32,094 nucleotides of DNA, taken from assembly GCA_964526945.1 (NCBI GenBank), contig CAZGNA010000012.1, positions 1 to 32,094 on the forward strand, given 5' to 3'. Source of the DNA: Fervidifonticultor sp964526945. GTDB taxonomy: Bacteria; Sysuimicrobiota; Sysuimicrobiia; Sysuimicrobiales; Humicultoraceae. The translations under genes were made by a program, and so were the position numbers. The notes beneath the pieces are model-generated. The model had not been told where the DNA came from and made no database searches. It was given only the letters and a program-made list of their open reading frames with translations. This document shows positions 1 through 11,182 of this stretch, piece after piece; position 1 is the first letter of the stretch; each line of letters starts with the position of its first letter.

Positions 1-612
1 CGTCTGGATCTCATGGGGCGGGAGCTGCACGTCCATCAGCCCGGCGACCGAGCGGCGCACGAGCCCCGCGCCCATCCACGCGACGTGGCCGCCCACGACG
101 AGCGCCGTCAGCGCGTCGAAGGGCGCCCACCCGGTGAGGGTGGCCAGCCCCAGGCCCACCGCCACGCCCACGGAGGTCAAGACGTCCGAGAGCAAGTGCC
201 GGGCGGACGCCTCGAGCGCAATCGATCGGCTCACGTGGGCGATGCGCAGCAGAAACAGCGCCACGGCCAGGTTGGCCGCCGTGGCCAGGGCCAGCAGCCC
301 GAAGCCGACGGGAAGCTGCTGCAGCGGCTGTGGCCGGAGCAGGCGCCCCACCGCGGCCACGACCACCCAGCCGCCCGCCACGGCGATCAGGGCGCCCTCG
401 GTCGCGCTGCTCACGTACTCGGCCTTGGCATGCCCGTACGGGTGCGTCTGGTCGGGCGGCCGGCCGGCGACGACGATACTCACCAGGGCCACGTTGGCCG
501 CGACGACGTTCACCACCGATTCCGCAGCGTCGGACAGGAGGGCCACCGAGCCCGTGATCAGGTAGGCGGCCACCTTGAAGACGAGGATCGCCACGCCGGT
601 GACCACCGACAC
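1..612 (-). CDS. Cation diffusion facilitator family transporter (partial, C-terminus outside window)
   Basis: Inner-membrane divalent metal/proton antiporter of the CDF family. About 204 residues are visible before the window edge. The reading frame shows hydrophobic membrane segments, the family signature HPYGHAKAEY after the second segment, and HLLSD (an HxxxD metal pair) in a later segment. The first metal pair, usually DxxxD or HxxxD, reads E-S-V-V-N here, so metal preference cannot be assumed. The start is uncertain: GTG at 612 is the first ordinary start codon, but family homology seems to extend 7-13 codons further up, where only CTG at 651 is available before an in-frame TGA at 655-657. 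A wrong start or a small frameshift is possible. It is divergent from fadN with a 352-bp spacer. The family call is secure; the substrate is unknown. Confidence 0.85.
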   Translation of the reverse strand, partial: MSVVTGVAILVFKVAAYLITGSVALLSDAAESVVNVVAANVALVSIVVAGRPPDQTHPYGHAKAEYVSSATEGALIAVAGGWVVVAAVGRLLRPQPLQQLPVGFGLLALATAANLAVALFLLRIAHVSRSIALEASARHLLSDVLTSVGVAVGLGLATLTGWAPFDALTALVVGGHVAWMGAGLVRRSVAGLMDVQLPPHEIQT

Positions 613-964
613 CAGCGCGGCACGGACTTTGACCGGAGGGGCGCTCGCCAGCTGTCACCACTCGCTTCCCGGACGGGCAGGCCGGCAGCCTGCCGCGCCA
701 CGCAGTGGCCGGGTGCGTCGCCACGCGCTTCCCGCCCGGGCAGGCTGGAACCTGTTTCCGTCCATTGTAAGCGCATCTACGACCAGACGCATCGGTCGGG
801 CACATCCTGCCTGCGGGCACGCCCCATCCTCCGTGCCCCTGCGCCGGGCGCGGCACCCGACGCTGCCCGGTCGTCCGCCACCCCGGCCGCGGACCCCAGG
901 AGTCACAGGCGCCGATCCCGAACCCTTCCCCAGGCCGGGTGTTCCCGGCGTGTGATCTGCGTCC
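613..964. other. Divergent intergenic region between CDF gene and fadN
   Basis: No convincing gene. It holds an imperfect direct repeat (listed separately). On the minus strand there is a -10-like TACAAT (plus coordinates 764-769) that could serve the CDF gene, but I see no good -35. I see no clear Shine-Dalgarno or promoter directly before fadN at 965, so how the fad operon is started remains open. Confidence 0.5.
654..745. repeat. Imperfect 29-bp direct repeat, two copies
   Basis: Copies at 654-682 and 717-745 match at 25 of 29 positions; the shared core is CGCTTCCCG followed two bases later by CGGGCAGGC. They lie in the spacer beside the uncertain CDF start. Paired regulator sites or a small duplication are both possible; nothing visible decides. 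Confidence 0.55.
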
Positions 965-3388
965 ATGGCCGTCTCCTCTCCCGCCACCGTCCGCCGCCGC
1001 GGCCGCCTCGCCCGCGCCGGCGTGCTGGGCGCCGGCGTGATGGGCGCCGCCATCGCGGCGCACCTGGCCAACGCCGGCGTGCCCACCCTCCTGCTGGACA
1101 TCCCGCCGCAAGACCTCACCGACGACGAGCGGCGCCGCGGCCTGACGCTGACCTCGCCCGAGGTGCGCAACCGGCTGGCCCGCGCGGGGCTGGAGCGCGC
1201 GCTGCGGGCGCAGCCCGCGGCGTTCTACAGCCCTGCCCGGGTCGGGCTGGTGACCGTCGGCAACCTCGAGGACGACCTGGCGCGGGTGCGCGAGGTCGAC
1301 TGGATCATCGAGGCAGTGGTCGAGGACCTGGCGGTCAAGCAGGAGCTCCTGGCGCGGCTCGAACCGCACTGGACGCCCGGGACGATCGTCAGCACCAACA
1401 CCTCGGGACTGCCGGTGGCGCAGATCGCCGCGCGCACCGGCGAGGCCTTCCGCGCGCACTTCCTGGGCACGCACTTCTTCAACCCGCCCCGCTACATGAA
1501 GCTGCTGGAGGTCATCCCGACGCCCCACACCGCGCCCTGGGCGGTGGCGACCGTCGCGCGCTGGGGCGAGGAGATGCTGGGCAAGGGCGTGGTCTACGCC
1601 AAGGACACGCCCAACTTCATCGCCAACCGCACCGGCACGTACGGGTTCCTCAAGGCCGTCCACCTGATGGTGGAGCTGGACCTCGACGTGGACGAGGTCG
1701 ACGAGCTCACGGGCCCGCTGGTGGGGCGGCCGCGCAGCGCCACGTTTCGCACCACCGACCTCGTCGGGCTCGACGTGGCGCTGCACGTGGCGGCCAACTC
1801 GGCCCGCCTGCTGGCCCACGAGGAGGACCGGGAGGTCTACCGGCCGCCGGCCTTCATGGAGGAGATGGCCCGACGCGGCTGGCTGGGCGAGAAGGCCGGC
1901 GCGGGCTTCTACCGGCGGCAGGACGGGGAGATCCACGTCCTCGACTACCGCACGCTGACCTACCGGCCGCGCCGGCGTCTGGCGACGCCCGCGCTGGAGG
2001 CGGCGCGCGCCATCGAGGATCCCGGGCGCCGGCTGGCCGCCCTGCTGGCGATGCAGGACCGCTACGGCGAGTTCCTGCGGCGGCTGGTGCGGGCGGTGGT
2101 GCTGTACGCCGCGCACCGCATCCCCGAGATCAGCGACGACGTCACCAACGTCGATCGCGCCATGCGCTGGGGCTTCGGCTGGGACCAGGGGCCGTTCGAG
2201 CAACACGACACCCTGGTGGCGGTCGGGGCAGCGCAGGCGCTGCTGCCCGCCGAAGGCGCCCTGCCGCCGCTGCTGCGTGCGGTGCGCCAGCGCGGCGTGG
2301 GGACGTTCTACCAGGACGTGGGCGCCACCCGGCACGTCTTCGACCCCGCCACCGGCACGTACCGTCCCGAACCGGGCACGCAGGACCGTCTGCTGCTGGT
2401 CCGCCTCAAGCGTGCCGGCGGCGTGGTGGCCACCAACCCCGGTGCGAGCCTGGTCGACCTGGGCGACGGCGTGGCCTGCCTGGAGTTCCACAGCAAGGTC
2501 AACGCCATCGGCGAGGACACCCTGCGCATGGCGCGCATGGCGCTGGACCGGGTCGCCGCCGACTTCGACGCCCTGGTCATCGGCAATCAGGGGCAGGACT
2601 TCAGCGCCGGCGCCAACCTCATGCTGGTGCTCCTCGAAGCCCAGGAGGGCAACTGGGAGGAATTGGACCTGGCGCTGCGGGCGTTCCAGCAGGTGACGAC
2701 CGCGATCCGGCGCGCGCCGTTCCCGGTGGTGGCGGCGCCCTTCGGGCGGACGCTGGCGGGCGCCGTGGAGCTGTGCATGGCGTGCGCGCACGTGCAGGCC
2801 GCGGCCGAGACGTACATGGGCCTCGTGGAGACCGGCGTCGGGCTGATCCCGGCCGGCAGCGGCACCATGGAGATGGCGCGGCGCGCCGCCGCGCGGATCC
2901 CCGATGGGGTCGACGCCGACCTGCTGCCCTTCGTGCGATGGGTGTTCGAGACCATGGCCACCGCCCGCGTGTCCACCTCGGCGGAGGACGCCCGTGCGCT
3001 GGGCTACCTGCGGCCCTCGGACGGCATCACGATGCACGGCGACCGGCTGCTGGCCGACGCCAAGGCTGCGGCGCTGGCGCTCGCGCGCGCTCACTGGCGG
3101 CCCGCGCCGCCCGCGCCGATCCGGGTCGTGGGGCAACGCGGGTATGCGGCGATCGAGTCCTGGCTCCACATCATGCGTACCGGGGGCCACATCACCGACC
3201 ACGACGTGGTCGTGTCCCGGAAACTGGCGTACGTCCTCTGCGGGGGCCCGGTGCCCGACGGCACCCGCGTCGCCGAAGAGTACCTGCTGGACCTGGAGCG
3301 CGAGGCGTTCCTGAGCCTGCTCGGGACCCGGGCGAGCCAGGACCGCATCCGCCACATGCTGCAGACCGGCAAGCCGCTGCGCAACTGA
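965..3388 (+). CDS. fadN: FadN-type 3-hydroxyacyl-CoA dehydrogenase / enoyl-CoA hydratase
   Basis: Bifunctional beta-oxidation enzyme (807 aa) that hydrates enoyl-CoA and oxidises the 3-hydroxyacyl-CoA with NAD. The Rossmann motif GAGVMG lies at residues 22-27. The catalytic HFFNP histidine of the dehydrogenase is near residue 170, followed by the C-terminal dehydrogenase domains to about residue 470. A crotonase (enoyl-CoA hydratase) domain fills roughly 490-690, with FSAGANL for the oxyanion hole and both usual acidic residues (GAVELCM and GLVETGVGLIP). This dehydrogenase-first order and length match Bacillus FadN (YusL), the reverse of E. coli FadB. ATG 965 has no clear ribosome site; the Rossmann fold begins about 18 residues in, as expected. 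First gene of a fadN-fadA-fadE-fadD run, 22 bp before fadA. Confidence 0.93.
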   Translation: MAVSSPATVRRRGRLARAGVLGAGVMGAAIAAHLANAGVPTLLLDIPPQDLTDDERRRGLTLTSPEVRNRLARAGLERALRAQPAAFYSPARVGLVTVGNLEDDLARVREVDWIIEAVVEDLAVKQELLARLEPHWTPGTIVSTNTSGLPVAQIAARTGEAFRAHFLGTHFFNPPRYMKLLEVIPTPHTAPWAVATVARWGEEMLGKGVVYAKDTPNFIANRTGTYGFLKAVHLMVELDLDVDEVDELTGPLVGRPRSATFRTTDLVGLDVALHVAANSARLLAHEEDREVYRPPAFMEEMARRGWLGEKAGAGFYRRQDGEIHVLDYRTLTYRPRRRLATPALEAARAIEDPGRRLAALLAMQDRYGEFLRRLVRAVVLYAAHRIPEISDDVTNVDRAMRWGFGWDQGPFEQHDTLVAVGAAQALLPAEGALPPLLRAVRQRGVGTFYQDVGATRHVFDPATGTYRPEPGTQDRLLLVRLKRAGGVVATNPGASLVDLGDGVACLEFHSKVNAIGEDTLRMARMALDRVAADFDALVIGNQGQDFSAGANLMLVLLEAQEGNWEELDLALRAFQQVTTAIRRAPFPVVAAPFGRTLAGAVELCMACAHVQAAAETYMGLVETGVGLIPAGSGTMEMARRAAARIPDGVDADLLPFVRWVFETMATARVSTSAEDARALGYLRPSDGITMHGDRLLADAKAAALALARAHWRPAPPAPIRVVGQRGYAAIESWLHIMRTGGHITDHDVVVSRKLAYVLCGGPVPDGTRVAEEYLLDLEREAFLSLLGTRASQDRIRHMLQTGKPLRN

Positions 3389-3410
3389 GCCGGCCGGGAG
3401 GGAGCGCGTC

Positions 3411-4586
3411 ATGCGAGAAGCCCTGATCGTCTCCGCGGTGCGCACGGCGGTGGGCAAGGCGCCCCGCGGCGCGCTCAAGGACACGCGTCCCGACGAACTG
3501 GGCGCGCTCGCCGTCCGCGAGGCCATCCGCCGTGTCCCGGGGCTGTCGCCGGACGAGGTCGAGGACTGCATCATGGGCTGCGCCCTGCCCGAAGCCGAGC
3601 AGGGCCTCAACATGGCCCGCATCATCGCCCTGCGCGCCGGCCTGCCCGTGACCACGGCGGGGATCACCATCAACCGGTTCTGCTCCTCGGGCCTCCAGGC
3701 CATCGCCTTCGCAGCCCAGCAGATCGCCACCGGGCAGCACGAGGTGGTGGTGGCCGGCGGCGCCGAGAGCATGAGCCTGGTGCCCATGAGCGGCAACAAG
3801 TACGCGCCCAACCCCACGCTGGCGACGGAGTGGCCGGACGTCTACCTGAGCATGGGCCTCACGGCCGAGATCGTCGCCCGGCGGTACGGCGTCTCCCGTG
3901 AGGACCAGGACCGGTTTGCGCTGCGCAGCCACCGAAACGCGATGGCCGCCCAGCAGGCGGGGAAGTTCGACGACGAGCTCGTCCCGGTGGAGACCGTGCG
4001 CTGGCAGGTCGACGACGGGCGGCCGCGCGCAGAACCGATCACGCTGCGGCAGGACGAGGGAGTCCGTCCGGACACCAGCCTGGAGGCCCTGGCGAACCTC
4101 AAGCCGGTCTTCGCCCGCGACGGCACCGTCACCGCAGGCAACGCCTCACAGACGAGCGACGGCGCCGCCGCCGCGGTGGTCATGTCGGCCGAGCGCGCCC
4201 GCCGGCTCGGGGTCGAGCCGCTGGCCATCTTCCGCGCCTTCGCCGTGGCGGGCGTCGCGCCCGAGGAGATGGGCATCGGCCCGGTGCAGGCCATCCCCAA
4301 GGCGTTGCGCCTGGCCGGGCTGCGCCTGGACGACGTCGGGCTCATCGAGCTCAACGAGGCGTTCGCAGCGCAGGCCCTGGCGGTGATTCGGCTGGCCGGG
4401 TTGGACCCCGACCGGGTCAACGTGAACGGCGGGGCCATCGCCCTGGGCCACCCGCTGGGGGCGACCGGCGCCAAGCTCACCGCCACACTGCTGGCCGAGA
4501 TGCGCCGCCGGCAGGTGCGCTACGGCATGGTGACGATGTGCGTGGGCGGCGGGCAGGGCGCCGCCGGGATCTTCGAACTGGCGTAG
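3411..4586 (+). CDS. fadA: Acetyl-CoA acyltransferase (thiolase)
   Basis: 3-ketoacyl-CoA thiolase (391 aa) that cleaves 3-ketoacyl-CoA with CoA to release acetyl-CoA, the last step of each beta-oxidation round. The nucleophilic cysteine is Cys91 in NRFCSSGLQ. The catalytic histidine is His347 in GGAIALGHPLGATGA. The acid/base cysteine is Cys377 in MCVGGGQGA. Length is typical for the family. The ATG at 3411 is preceded by GGGAGGGAG, a good ribosome-binding site. It sits 22 bp after fadN, and 163 bp separate it from fadE. Position and sequence agree with a degradative thiolase rather than a biosynthetic acetoacetyl-CoA thiolase. Confidence 0.95.
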   Translation: MREALIVSAVRTAVGKAPRGALKDTRPDELGALAVREAIRRVPGLSPDEVEDCIMGCALPEAEQGLNMARIIALRAGLPVTTAGITINRFCSSGLQAIAFAAQQIATGQHEVVVAGGAESMSLVPMSGNKYAPNPTLATEWPDVYLSMGLTAEIVARRYGVSREDQDRFALRSHRNAMAAQQAGKFDDELVPVETVRWQVDDGRPRAEPITLRQDEGVRPDTSLEALANLKPVFARDGTVTAGNASQTSDGAAAAVVMSAERARRLGVEPLAIFRAFAVAGVAPEEMGIGPVQAIPKALRLAGLRLDDVGLIELNEAFAAQALAVIRLAGLDPDRVNVNGGAIALGHPLGATGAKLTATLLAEMRRRQVRYGMVTMCVGGGQGAAGIFELA

Positions 4587-4749
4587 CCCGCGGCCCCGAT
4601 GCGCTGCAGGGTGCGGCGCGTCCGGGCAGGGCGCGGCCCGTCGGGGCACGGTGCGGTGCATGCGCGACGTCCTGCGGGCGTCCGGGGCGTACGCACCGAC
4701 CGGGGCCGGGAAACGGCAGGACACCGGGGGAGACGGGAGGCAGGAGGGA

Positions 4750-6531
<1,782 letters not shown>

Positions 6532-6570
6532 GCCCCGTCGGCGCGGCGGTCCGTCGCCGCGAGGGCCACG

Positions 6571-8259
6571 GTGGGACGGGGACACCTCGACGCCAGACCC
6601 TGGCTGCGGCACTACCCGCCGGACGTGCCGCCGACGCTGTCGTACCCCGCGCGTCCGCTCCAGCACCTGCTCGACGACACCGCCGCCCGGGTACCGGACC
6701 GCCCCGCGGTGACGTTCTTCGGCCGCACCCTCACCTACCGCGCGCTCCGTGACCTCAGCGACCGGTTCGCGGCGGGGCTGCAGCGCCTGGGCTTCCGTCC
6801 CGGCGACCGGCTTGCCCTCCACCTGCCCAACTGCCCCCAGTTCGTCATCGCCTACTACGGCACGCTCAAGGCCGGCGGCGTCGTCGCGCCGTGCAACCCG
6901 CTCTACACGGCCCGCGAGGTCGCCGGGCAGCTGGCCGACTGCGGGGCGGCGTGGGCGGTCACCCTGGACCTCGTCCTCGACCGCGTCATGCAGGCACGGG
7001 CGGGCAGCGCGCTGGTCCGCGTGGTCGTCACGCGCATCCATGAGTTCTTCCCGCCGGTGCTGCGGACGCTCTACCCGTTGCGTGCCCGCCGCCACGGCCA
7101 GTGGCCGGCGATACCCGCCGACGCCGCCGTGGTCCGGTTCGCCGACCTGCTGGCGGGGCCGCCGCTCCGGCACCCGGCCGGCCAGGCACCGGACGACGTG
7201 GCGGTGCTCCTCTACACGGGCGGCACCACCGGGACGCCCAAGGGCGCCGTGCTGACCCACGCCAACCTGGTGGCCAACGCGCATCAGGTCGTGGCCTGGT
7301 CGCCGTCGCCGCCCGGCGAGCGCACCACGGTCCTGGGCGTCCTGCCGCTGTTCCACGCTTATGGCATGACCGTCGTGATGAACGCCAGCCTGCTCCGGGC
7401 CGGATGCATGGTGCTGCTGCCACGCTTCGAGCCCGACGCGGTGCTGCAGGCCATCGCGCGCAGCCGGCCGCATCACCTGCCCGGCGTCCCCACGTTGTAC
7501 AACGCCCTGCTGGCCCACCCGCGCCTTGGGCGCTTCGACCTGCGCAGCGTGCGGGTGTGCATCTCCGGGGCGGCGCCGCTGCCGGCCGAGGTGCAGGTCC
7601 GCTTCGAGCGGGCTACGGGCGGCACGCTGGTGGAGGGCTACGGGCTCACCGAGGCGTCGCCCGTGACCCACGTCACGCCGCTGGCGGGCCTGCGGAAGCC
7701 CGGCAGCATCGGCATCCCGGTGCCCGACACCGACGCGCGCATCGTGGACGCCGACACTGGGCGGCGGGTGCTGTCGCCCGACGAGGTCGGCGAGCTCGTC
7801 GTCCGCGGCCCGCAGGTGATGCGCGGCTACTGGAACCGGCCGGCGGAGACCGCTGCCGCGCTGCGGGACGGCTGGTTGTACACGGGCGACCTGGCCCGCA
7901 TGGACGCCGACGGCTTCTTCTACATCGTGGACCGCAAGAAGGAAATGCTGATCACCAGCGGGTTCAACGTCTACCCGCGCGAGGTCGAGGAAGTGCTTCA
8001 CGCCCATCCCGCGGTGCTGGAAGCCGCGCTGGTGGGCGTCCCCGATCCCCACCGGGGTCAGGTCGGCAAGGCCTTCGTGGTCCTGCGGCCGGGCGCCCGG
8101 GCCACGGCCGAGGACGTCCTCGCCCACTGCCGCCAGCACCTGGCGCCGTTCAAAGTGCCGGTGGCCGTCGAGTTCCGCGACAGCCTGCCCAAGTCGCCCA
8201 TCGGCAAGGTGCTGCGGCGCGTCCTGGCCGAGGAGGAGCGGCGCGGGCAGGGCTCCTGA
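6571..8259 (+). CDS. fadD: Long-chain acyl-CoA synthetase (AMP-forming)
   Basis: ATP-dependent acid:CoA ligase (562 aa) that activates fatty acids as acyl-CoA through an acyl-adenylate, feeding the three preceding enzymes. The P-loop-like motif is YTGGTTGTPKG. The A5 motif is GYGLTEASP. The hinge is YTGDLARMDADGFFYIVDRKK, followed by ITSGFNVYPREVEEVL. The C-terminal adenylation lysine lies in SPIGKVLRR. The start is GTG 6571 with GAGGG at 6561-6565. It begins 39 bp after fadE, so co-transcription is likely. Chain-length preference cannot be read from the sequence; fatty acid is inferred from the operon. Confidence 0.9.
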   Translation: MGRGHLDARPWLRHYPPDVPPTLSYPARPLQHLLDDTAARVPDRPAVTFFGRTLTYRALRDLSDRFAAGLQRLGFRPGDRLALHLPNCPQFVIAYYGTLKAGGVVAPCNPLYTAREVAGQLADCGAAWAVTLDLVLDRVMQARAGSALVRVVVTRIHEFFPPVLRTLYPLRARRHGQWPAIPADAAVVRFADLLAGPPLRHPAGQAPDDVAVLLYTGGTTGTPKGAVLTHANLVANAHQVVAWSPSPPGERTTVLGVLPLFHAYGMTVVMNASLLRAGCMVLLPRFEPDAVLQAIARSRPHHLPGVPTLYNALLAHPRLGRFDLRSVRVCISGAAPLPAEVQVRFERATGGTLVEGYGLTEASPVTHVTPLAGLRKPGSIGIPVPDTDARIVDADTGRRVLSPDEVGELVVRGPQVMRGYWNRPAETAAALRDGWLYTGDLARMDADGFFYIVDRKKEMLITSGFNVYPREVEEVLHAHPAVLEAALVGVPDPHRGQVGKAFVVLRPGARATAEDVLAHCRQHLAPFKVPVAVEFRDSLPKSPIGKVLRRVLAEEERRGQGS

Positions 8260-8285
8260 GGCGCGGCAGGCTCCTCGCGCCCGCA

Positions 8286-8307
8286 GCCGGCGGGGCCTCC
8301 CGCCGGC
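8286..8307. terminator. Hairpin between convergent fadD and korB
   Basis: A perfect 9-bp stem (GCCGGCGGG / CCCGCCGGC) with loop GCCT lies in the 78-bp gap between two converging genes. There is no T-run on either side, so it is not a textbook intrinsic terminator. Its position suggests a two-way transcription block or mRNA 3' end stabiliser. Confidence 0.5.
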
Positions 8308-8337
8308 GCCGCGCGTGCCGGCCGGGGGCGTGCCGTC

Positions 8338-9204
8338 CTACCGGAACAGCCGCAGCATCGGCTCCGGATCCACGTCTGCCAGCTCTTCGTCCCACAGCGG
8401 CAGGCGCTGGTGCGCCGTCCGCTGCCGGGGATGCCGGTAGACGATCCCCAGGGGGAGCTTGCCCTTCCGATCGAACTGGTCGAGCAGGCGCCAGGCCGCC
8501 TGCATGTCGGCAGGATCGTGGTCCGTGGGCAGGTGCTCCACGTGCTCCTTGTACCAGTCGTAGGTGTTGAACTTGTTGTAGGTCACGCAGGGCGAGAAGT
8601 CGTTGATGACCGCGAAGCCAGGATGTCGCAGCGCCTCCACCAGCACGTCGGCCGAGTGCTTGGGGTCCCCGGAAAACGTCTGTGCCACGAACGACGCCCC
8701 GCAGACCAGCGCCAGCCGCAACGGGTCCACGAAGGGCGGATCTTCCTCGGTCGACGCCCCCTGGGGCATGCCCAACCCGTGGGTCGGCGACTTCTGCCCT
8801 TTGGTCAGCCCGTAGACGCCGTTGTTCATGATCAGCAGGGTCACCGCCGGATCGCGGCGGCAGACGTGCACGAAGTTCTCGATGCCGATGGCCAGGGTGT
8901 CGCCGTCGCCCGCCAGCGCGATGACCGTGAGCGCGGGGTTGGCCATCTTGGCGCCCAGGGCGTAGGCCAGCGCCCCCCCGTGCGTCCCGTGGAACGCATT
9001 GCCGTTCAGGTAGTTCCGGATCTGCCCGGAGCAGCCGATGCCGCCCACCAGCAGCACGTCGTGGGGCATCAGCTCCAGCCGGGCCAGGGCGGCCTTGAGG
9101 GCGTTCAGCACGCCGAAGTCACCGCACCCCGGACACCACTGGATCCGGTGCTTGGGGGTGGCGTTCTGCTCCCACAGCTTCTGGTTCACTGCCGCCGTGC
9201 TCAC
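8338..9204 (-). CDS. korB: 2-oxoacid:ferredoxin oxidoreductase, beta subunit (KorB-like)
   Basis: TPP- and iron-sulfur-binding subunit (288 aa) of a cytoplasmic 2-oxoacid:ferredoxin oxidoreductase, probably acting on 2-oxoglutarate, making acyl-CoA, CO2 and reduced ferredoxin. Cysteines that can hold one [4Fe-4S] cluster are Cys24 and Cys27 (CPGCGDFG), Cys58 (GGIGCSGQ) and Cys206 (FSPCVTYN). The TPP motif runs from GDGD at 99-102 to NNGVYGLT at 127-134. The start is GTG 9204, two bases after the korA stop. No separate ferredoxin-like delta subunit is present, as in two-subunit Kor/Oor enzymes. Subfamily sequence favours 2-oxoglutarate, but this is inference. Confidence 0.92.
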   Translation of the reverse strand: MSTAAVNQKLWEQNATPKHRIQWCPGCGDFGVLNALKAALARLELMPHDVLLVGGIGCSGQIRNYLNGNAFHGTHGGALAYALGAKMANPALTVIALAGDGDTLAIGIENFVHVCRRDPAVTLLIMNNGVYGLTKGQKSPTHGLGMPQGASTEEDPPFVDPLRLALVCGASFVAQTFSGDPKHSADVLVEALRHPGFAVINDFSPCVTYNKFNTYDWYKEHVEHLPTDHDPADMQAAWRLLDQFDRKGKLPLGIVYRHPRQRTAHQRLPLWDEELADVDPEPMLRLFR

Positions 9205-9206
9205 CG

Positions 9207-11090
9207 CTAGTCCCCCTCGGGTACCGTTTCCAGCACCATGGCTGGCGCGCGGTCGCCGACCCGCACCACCCGCGTGCCGTTGGTCAGCAGCTGCCGGACC
9301 CCGCCGGTGATGTCGGACGTGTAGAAGGGCCGGCCGTTGTACTTCAGGATGCGACGGGTGGGCAGCAGGCACTCCTGCTGGATCAGGTCCGCGAGCTGGC
9401 CGGCGTAGTTCTGTTCCACCACGATGATGTCCTTCCCGCGCTGCAGCAGCGGCCGGACCAGGTGGGTGGGGAACGGCCACAGGTGCGTGAAGTGCACCAC
9501 GCACGTCTCCAGGCCCTCGGCCCGCAGGCGCGCCTGCGCGTCCAGCAGGGGCAGACGGGTGGAGCCCCACCCCACCAGCAGCACGGCGCCATCGGGCGTG
9601 CCGAACACCAGGGGCGGTTTGGCGTCCTCCTTCAAGTAGGTCTGCATCTTGCGCATGCGCTTCTCGACCATCGCCTTGCGCTTGGGCGGGTCGGTGGTGA
9701 TCATCCCCTGCTCGTCGTGCTCCGAGCCGCTGCTCTTGAAGATGCCACCGGGCACCCCCGGCACGTTGCGGGGCGAGATGCCCGACTCGGTGATCTGGTA
9801 GCGCCGGTACCCATCCTGGCGCAGGTCGGCCTCGCGGAGCAGCCCGTGGCGGACGACGGGCCGGCGGTGCTTGACGAAGAACTCCTCGGGCACGTCCCGC
9901 CGGCCGTCGGCCAGCGTCAGGTCCGACAGCAGGAACACCGGGCACTGGTACTTGTCGGCCAGGTCGAACGCTTCGAACGCCAGGGTGTAGCACTCTTCGA
10001 TCGTACCGGCCGCCAGCACGATCCGCGGGATCTCCCCGTGGCCCGCGAAGACTGCCATGGCCAGGTCGCCCTGCTCGGGCTTGGTCGGCATGCCCGTCGA
10101 GGGGCCCGCACGCTGGGTGTCGATGATCACGACGGGAGTCTCGGTGACGCCCGCGACGCCGAACTCCTCCACCTTGAGCGAGATGCCCGGGCCCGAAGAC
10201 CCCACCGCGCTGCGCACGCCGGCCAGCGCCGCGCCGATCGCGGCGCGGATCGACTCCCGCTCGTTCTGTCCCTGCAGGGCGCGCCCACCGTAGCGCGGCA
10301 GGTGGGCCTCCATGAACTCCAGGATGGCGGACGCCGGGGTGATCGGGTACCCGGCGTAGAAGCGGCACCCGGCCAGGATCGCCCCCATGCTGAGGGCGTC
10401 GTTCCCGTTGAGGAGCACCGCCCGCTCCGTCGTGGGCTGGGGCACCAGCCGGTAGCCCACGTCGTGCCAGCCGTTGGCCCGCAGGACCTCCTCGATGACG
10501 GCCCGCCCGCGGCGGGCGGCCTCGAGGTTCAGCTCGACGATGTCCTTGCCCTTGCGGCCGAAGCGTTCCTCCAGGTACTGGCGGAACAGCGCCAAGTCCA
10601 TGTCGAACTCCAGCAGGCGCAGCAGGGCGCCGGTCACCACCGTGTTCTTCACGACCTCGCGCTTGAGCTCCCGCAGGGCGATCTGCCGCGCCGGCAGCGG
10701 GAACACCTTCACACCACGGCGCTCCAGGTCGCTGGTGTCCACCGTGCCGGTGGTGCTGTCGTAGAGCAGCACCCCGCCGTCGACCAGGTTCTTGCCGTGA
10801 CGCAGGATCGTGTCGCGATTGGGCTGGATCGGAGCGTCGGGGTTGGTATCGAACTCCAGGGCCACCAGGATGTCGGAGCGGTCGTCCCCGTAGGACAGCG
10901 GCGGCGTCGCCGACACCACCATGGGGTCGTACTGGTGCGCGCCGTAGATCGTCGACGCGTAGCCCTTCTCCATCGCCAGCACGTGCAGCCCTGCGCGCAC
11001 GAACATCTTGCCCAAAATGTCGGTGACCGTCGTGACCCCGTCGCGCAGCTGCACGCCTCCGACGAGCAGCTTCAGGTTGTTGATCACCAC
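9207..11090 (-). CDS. korA: 2-oxoacid:ferredoxin oxidoreductase, fused gamma-alpha subunit (KorA-like)
   Basis: Large subunit (627 aa) carrying an N-terminal gamma domain (about residues 1-190, with GGVQLRDGV and EKGYASTIYG) fused to the alpha/pyrimidine-binding domain (from about 215, with YAGYPITPASAILEFM and QRAGPSTGMPTKPEQGDL). It forms the TPP site together with KorB. I start at GTG 11090 because AAAGGAG sits 9 bp upstream (about 11100-11106) and homology begins with INNLKLLVGG. An upstream in-frame start at 11192 would lie across the likely promoter. The pair is transcribed away from the liv genes and toward fadD. It would let acetyl-CoA from beta-oxidation be burned through a ferredoxin-linked TCA step. 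Confidence 0.92.
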   Translation of the reverse strand: MVINNLKLLVGGVQLRDGVTTVTDILGKMFVRAGLHVLAMEKGYASTIYGAHQYDPMVVSATPPLSYGDDRSDILVALEFDTNPDAPIQPNRDTILRHGKNLVDGGVLLYDSTTGTVDTSDLERRGVKVFPLPARQIALRELKREVVKNTVVTGALLRLLEFDMDLALFRQYLEERFGRKGKDIVELNLEAARRGRAVIEEVLRANGWHDVGYRLVPQPTTERAVLLNGNDALSMGAILAGCRFYAGYPITPASAILEFMEAHLPRYGGRALQGQNERESIRAAIGAALAGVRSAVGSSGPGISLKVEEFGVAGVTETPVVIIDTQRAGPSTGMPTKPEQGDLAMAVFAGHGEIPRIVLAAGTIEECYTLAFEAFDLADKYQCPVFLLSDLTLADGRRDVPEEFFVKHRRPVVRHGLLREADLRQDGYRRYQITESGISPRNVPGVPGGIFKSSGSEHDEQGMITTDPPKRKAMVEKRMRKMQTYLKEDAKPPLVFGTPDGAVLLVGWGSTRLPLLDAQARLRAEGLETCVVHFTHLWPFPTHLVRPLLQRGKDIIVVEQNYAGQLADLIQQECLLPTRRILKYNGRPFYTSDITGGVRQLLTNGTRVVRVGDRAPAMVLETVPEGD

Positions 11091-11182
11091 CGCGGCTCGC
11101 TCCTTTGCTGCGAGTTCGACCGCCTCACAGACACAACAACCCCTCGCGGGGTGCGTCGCGGGACCCCGCGCAGGGCAGGTCC

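Noticed and set aside
11..3817. Minus-strand open frame of over 1200 codons opposite fadN and fadA
   Set aside because: It lies antisense to two clear enzymes, is made of Arg/Ala/Gly/Pro-rich non-family sequence, and arises from GC-rich codon bias.
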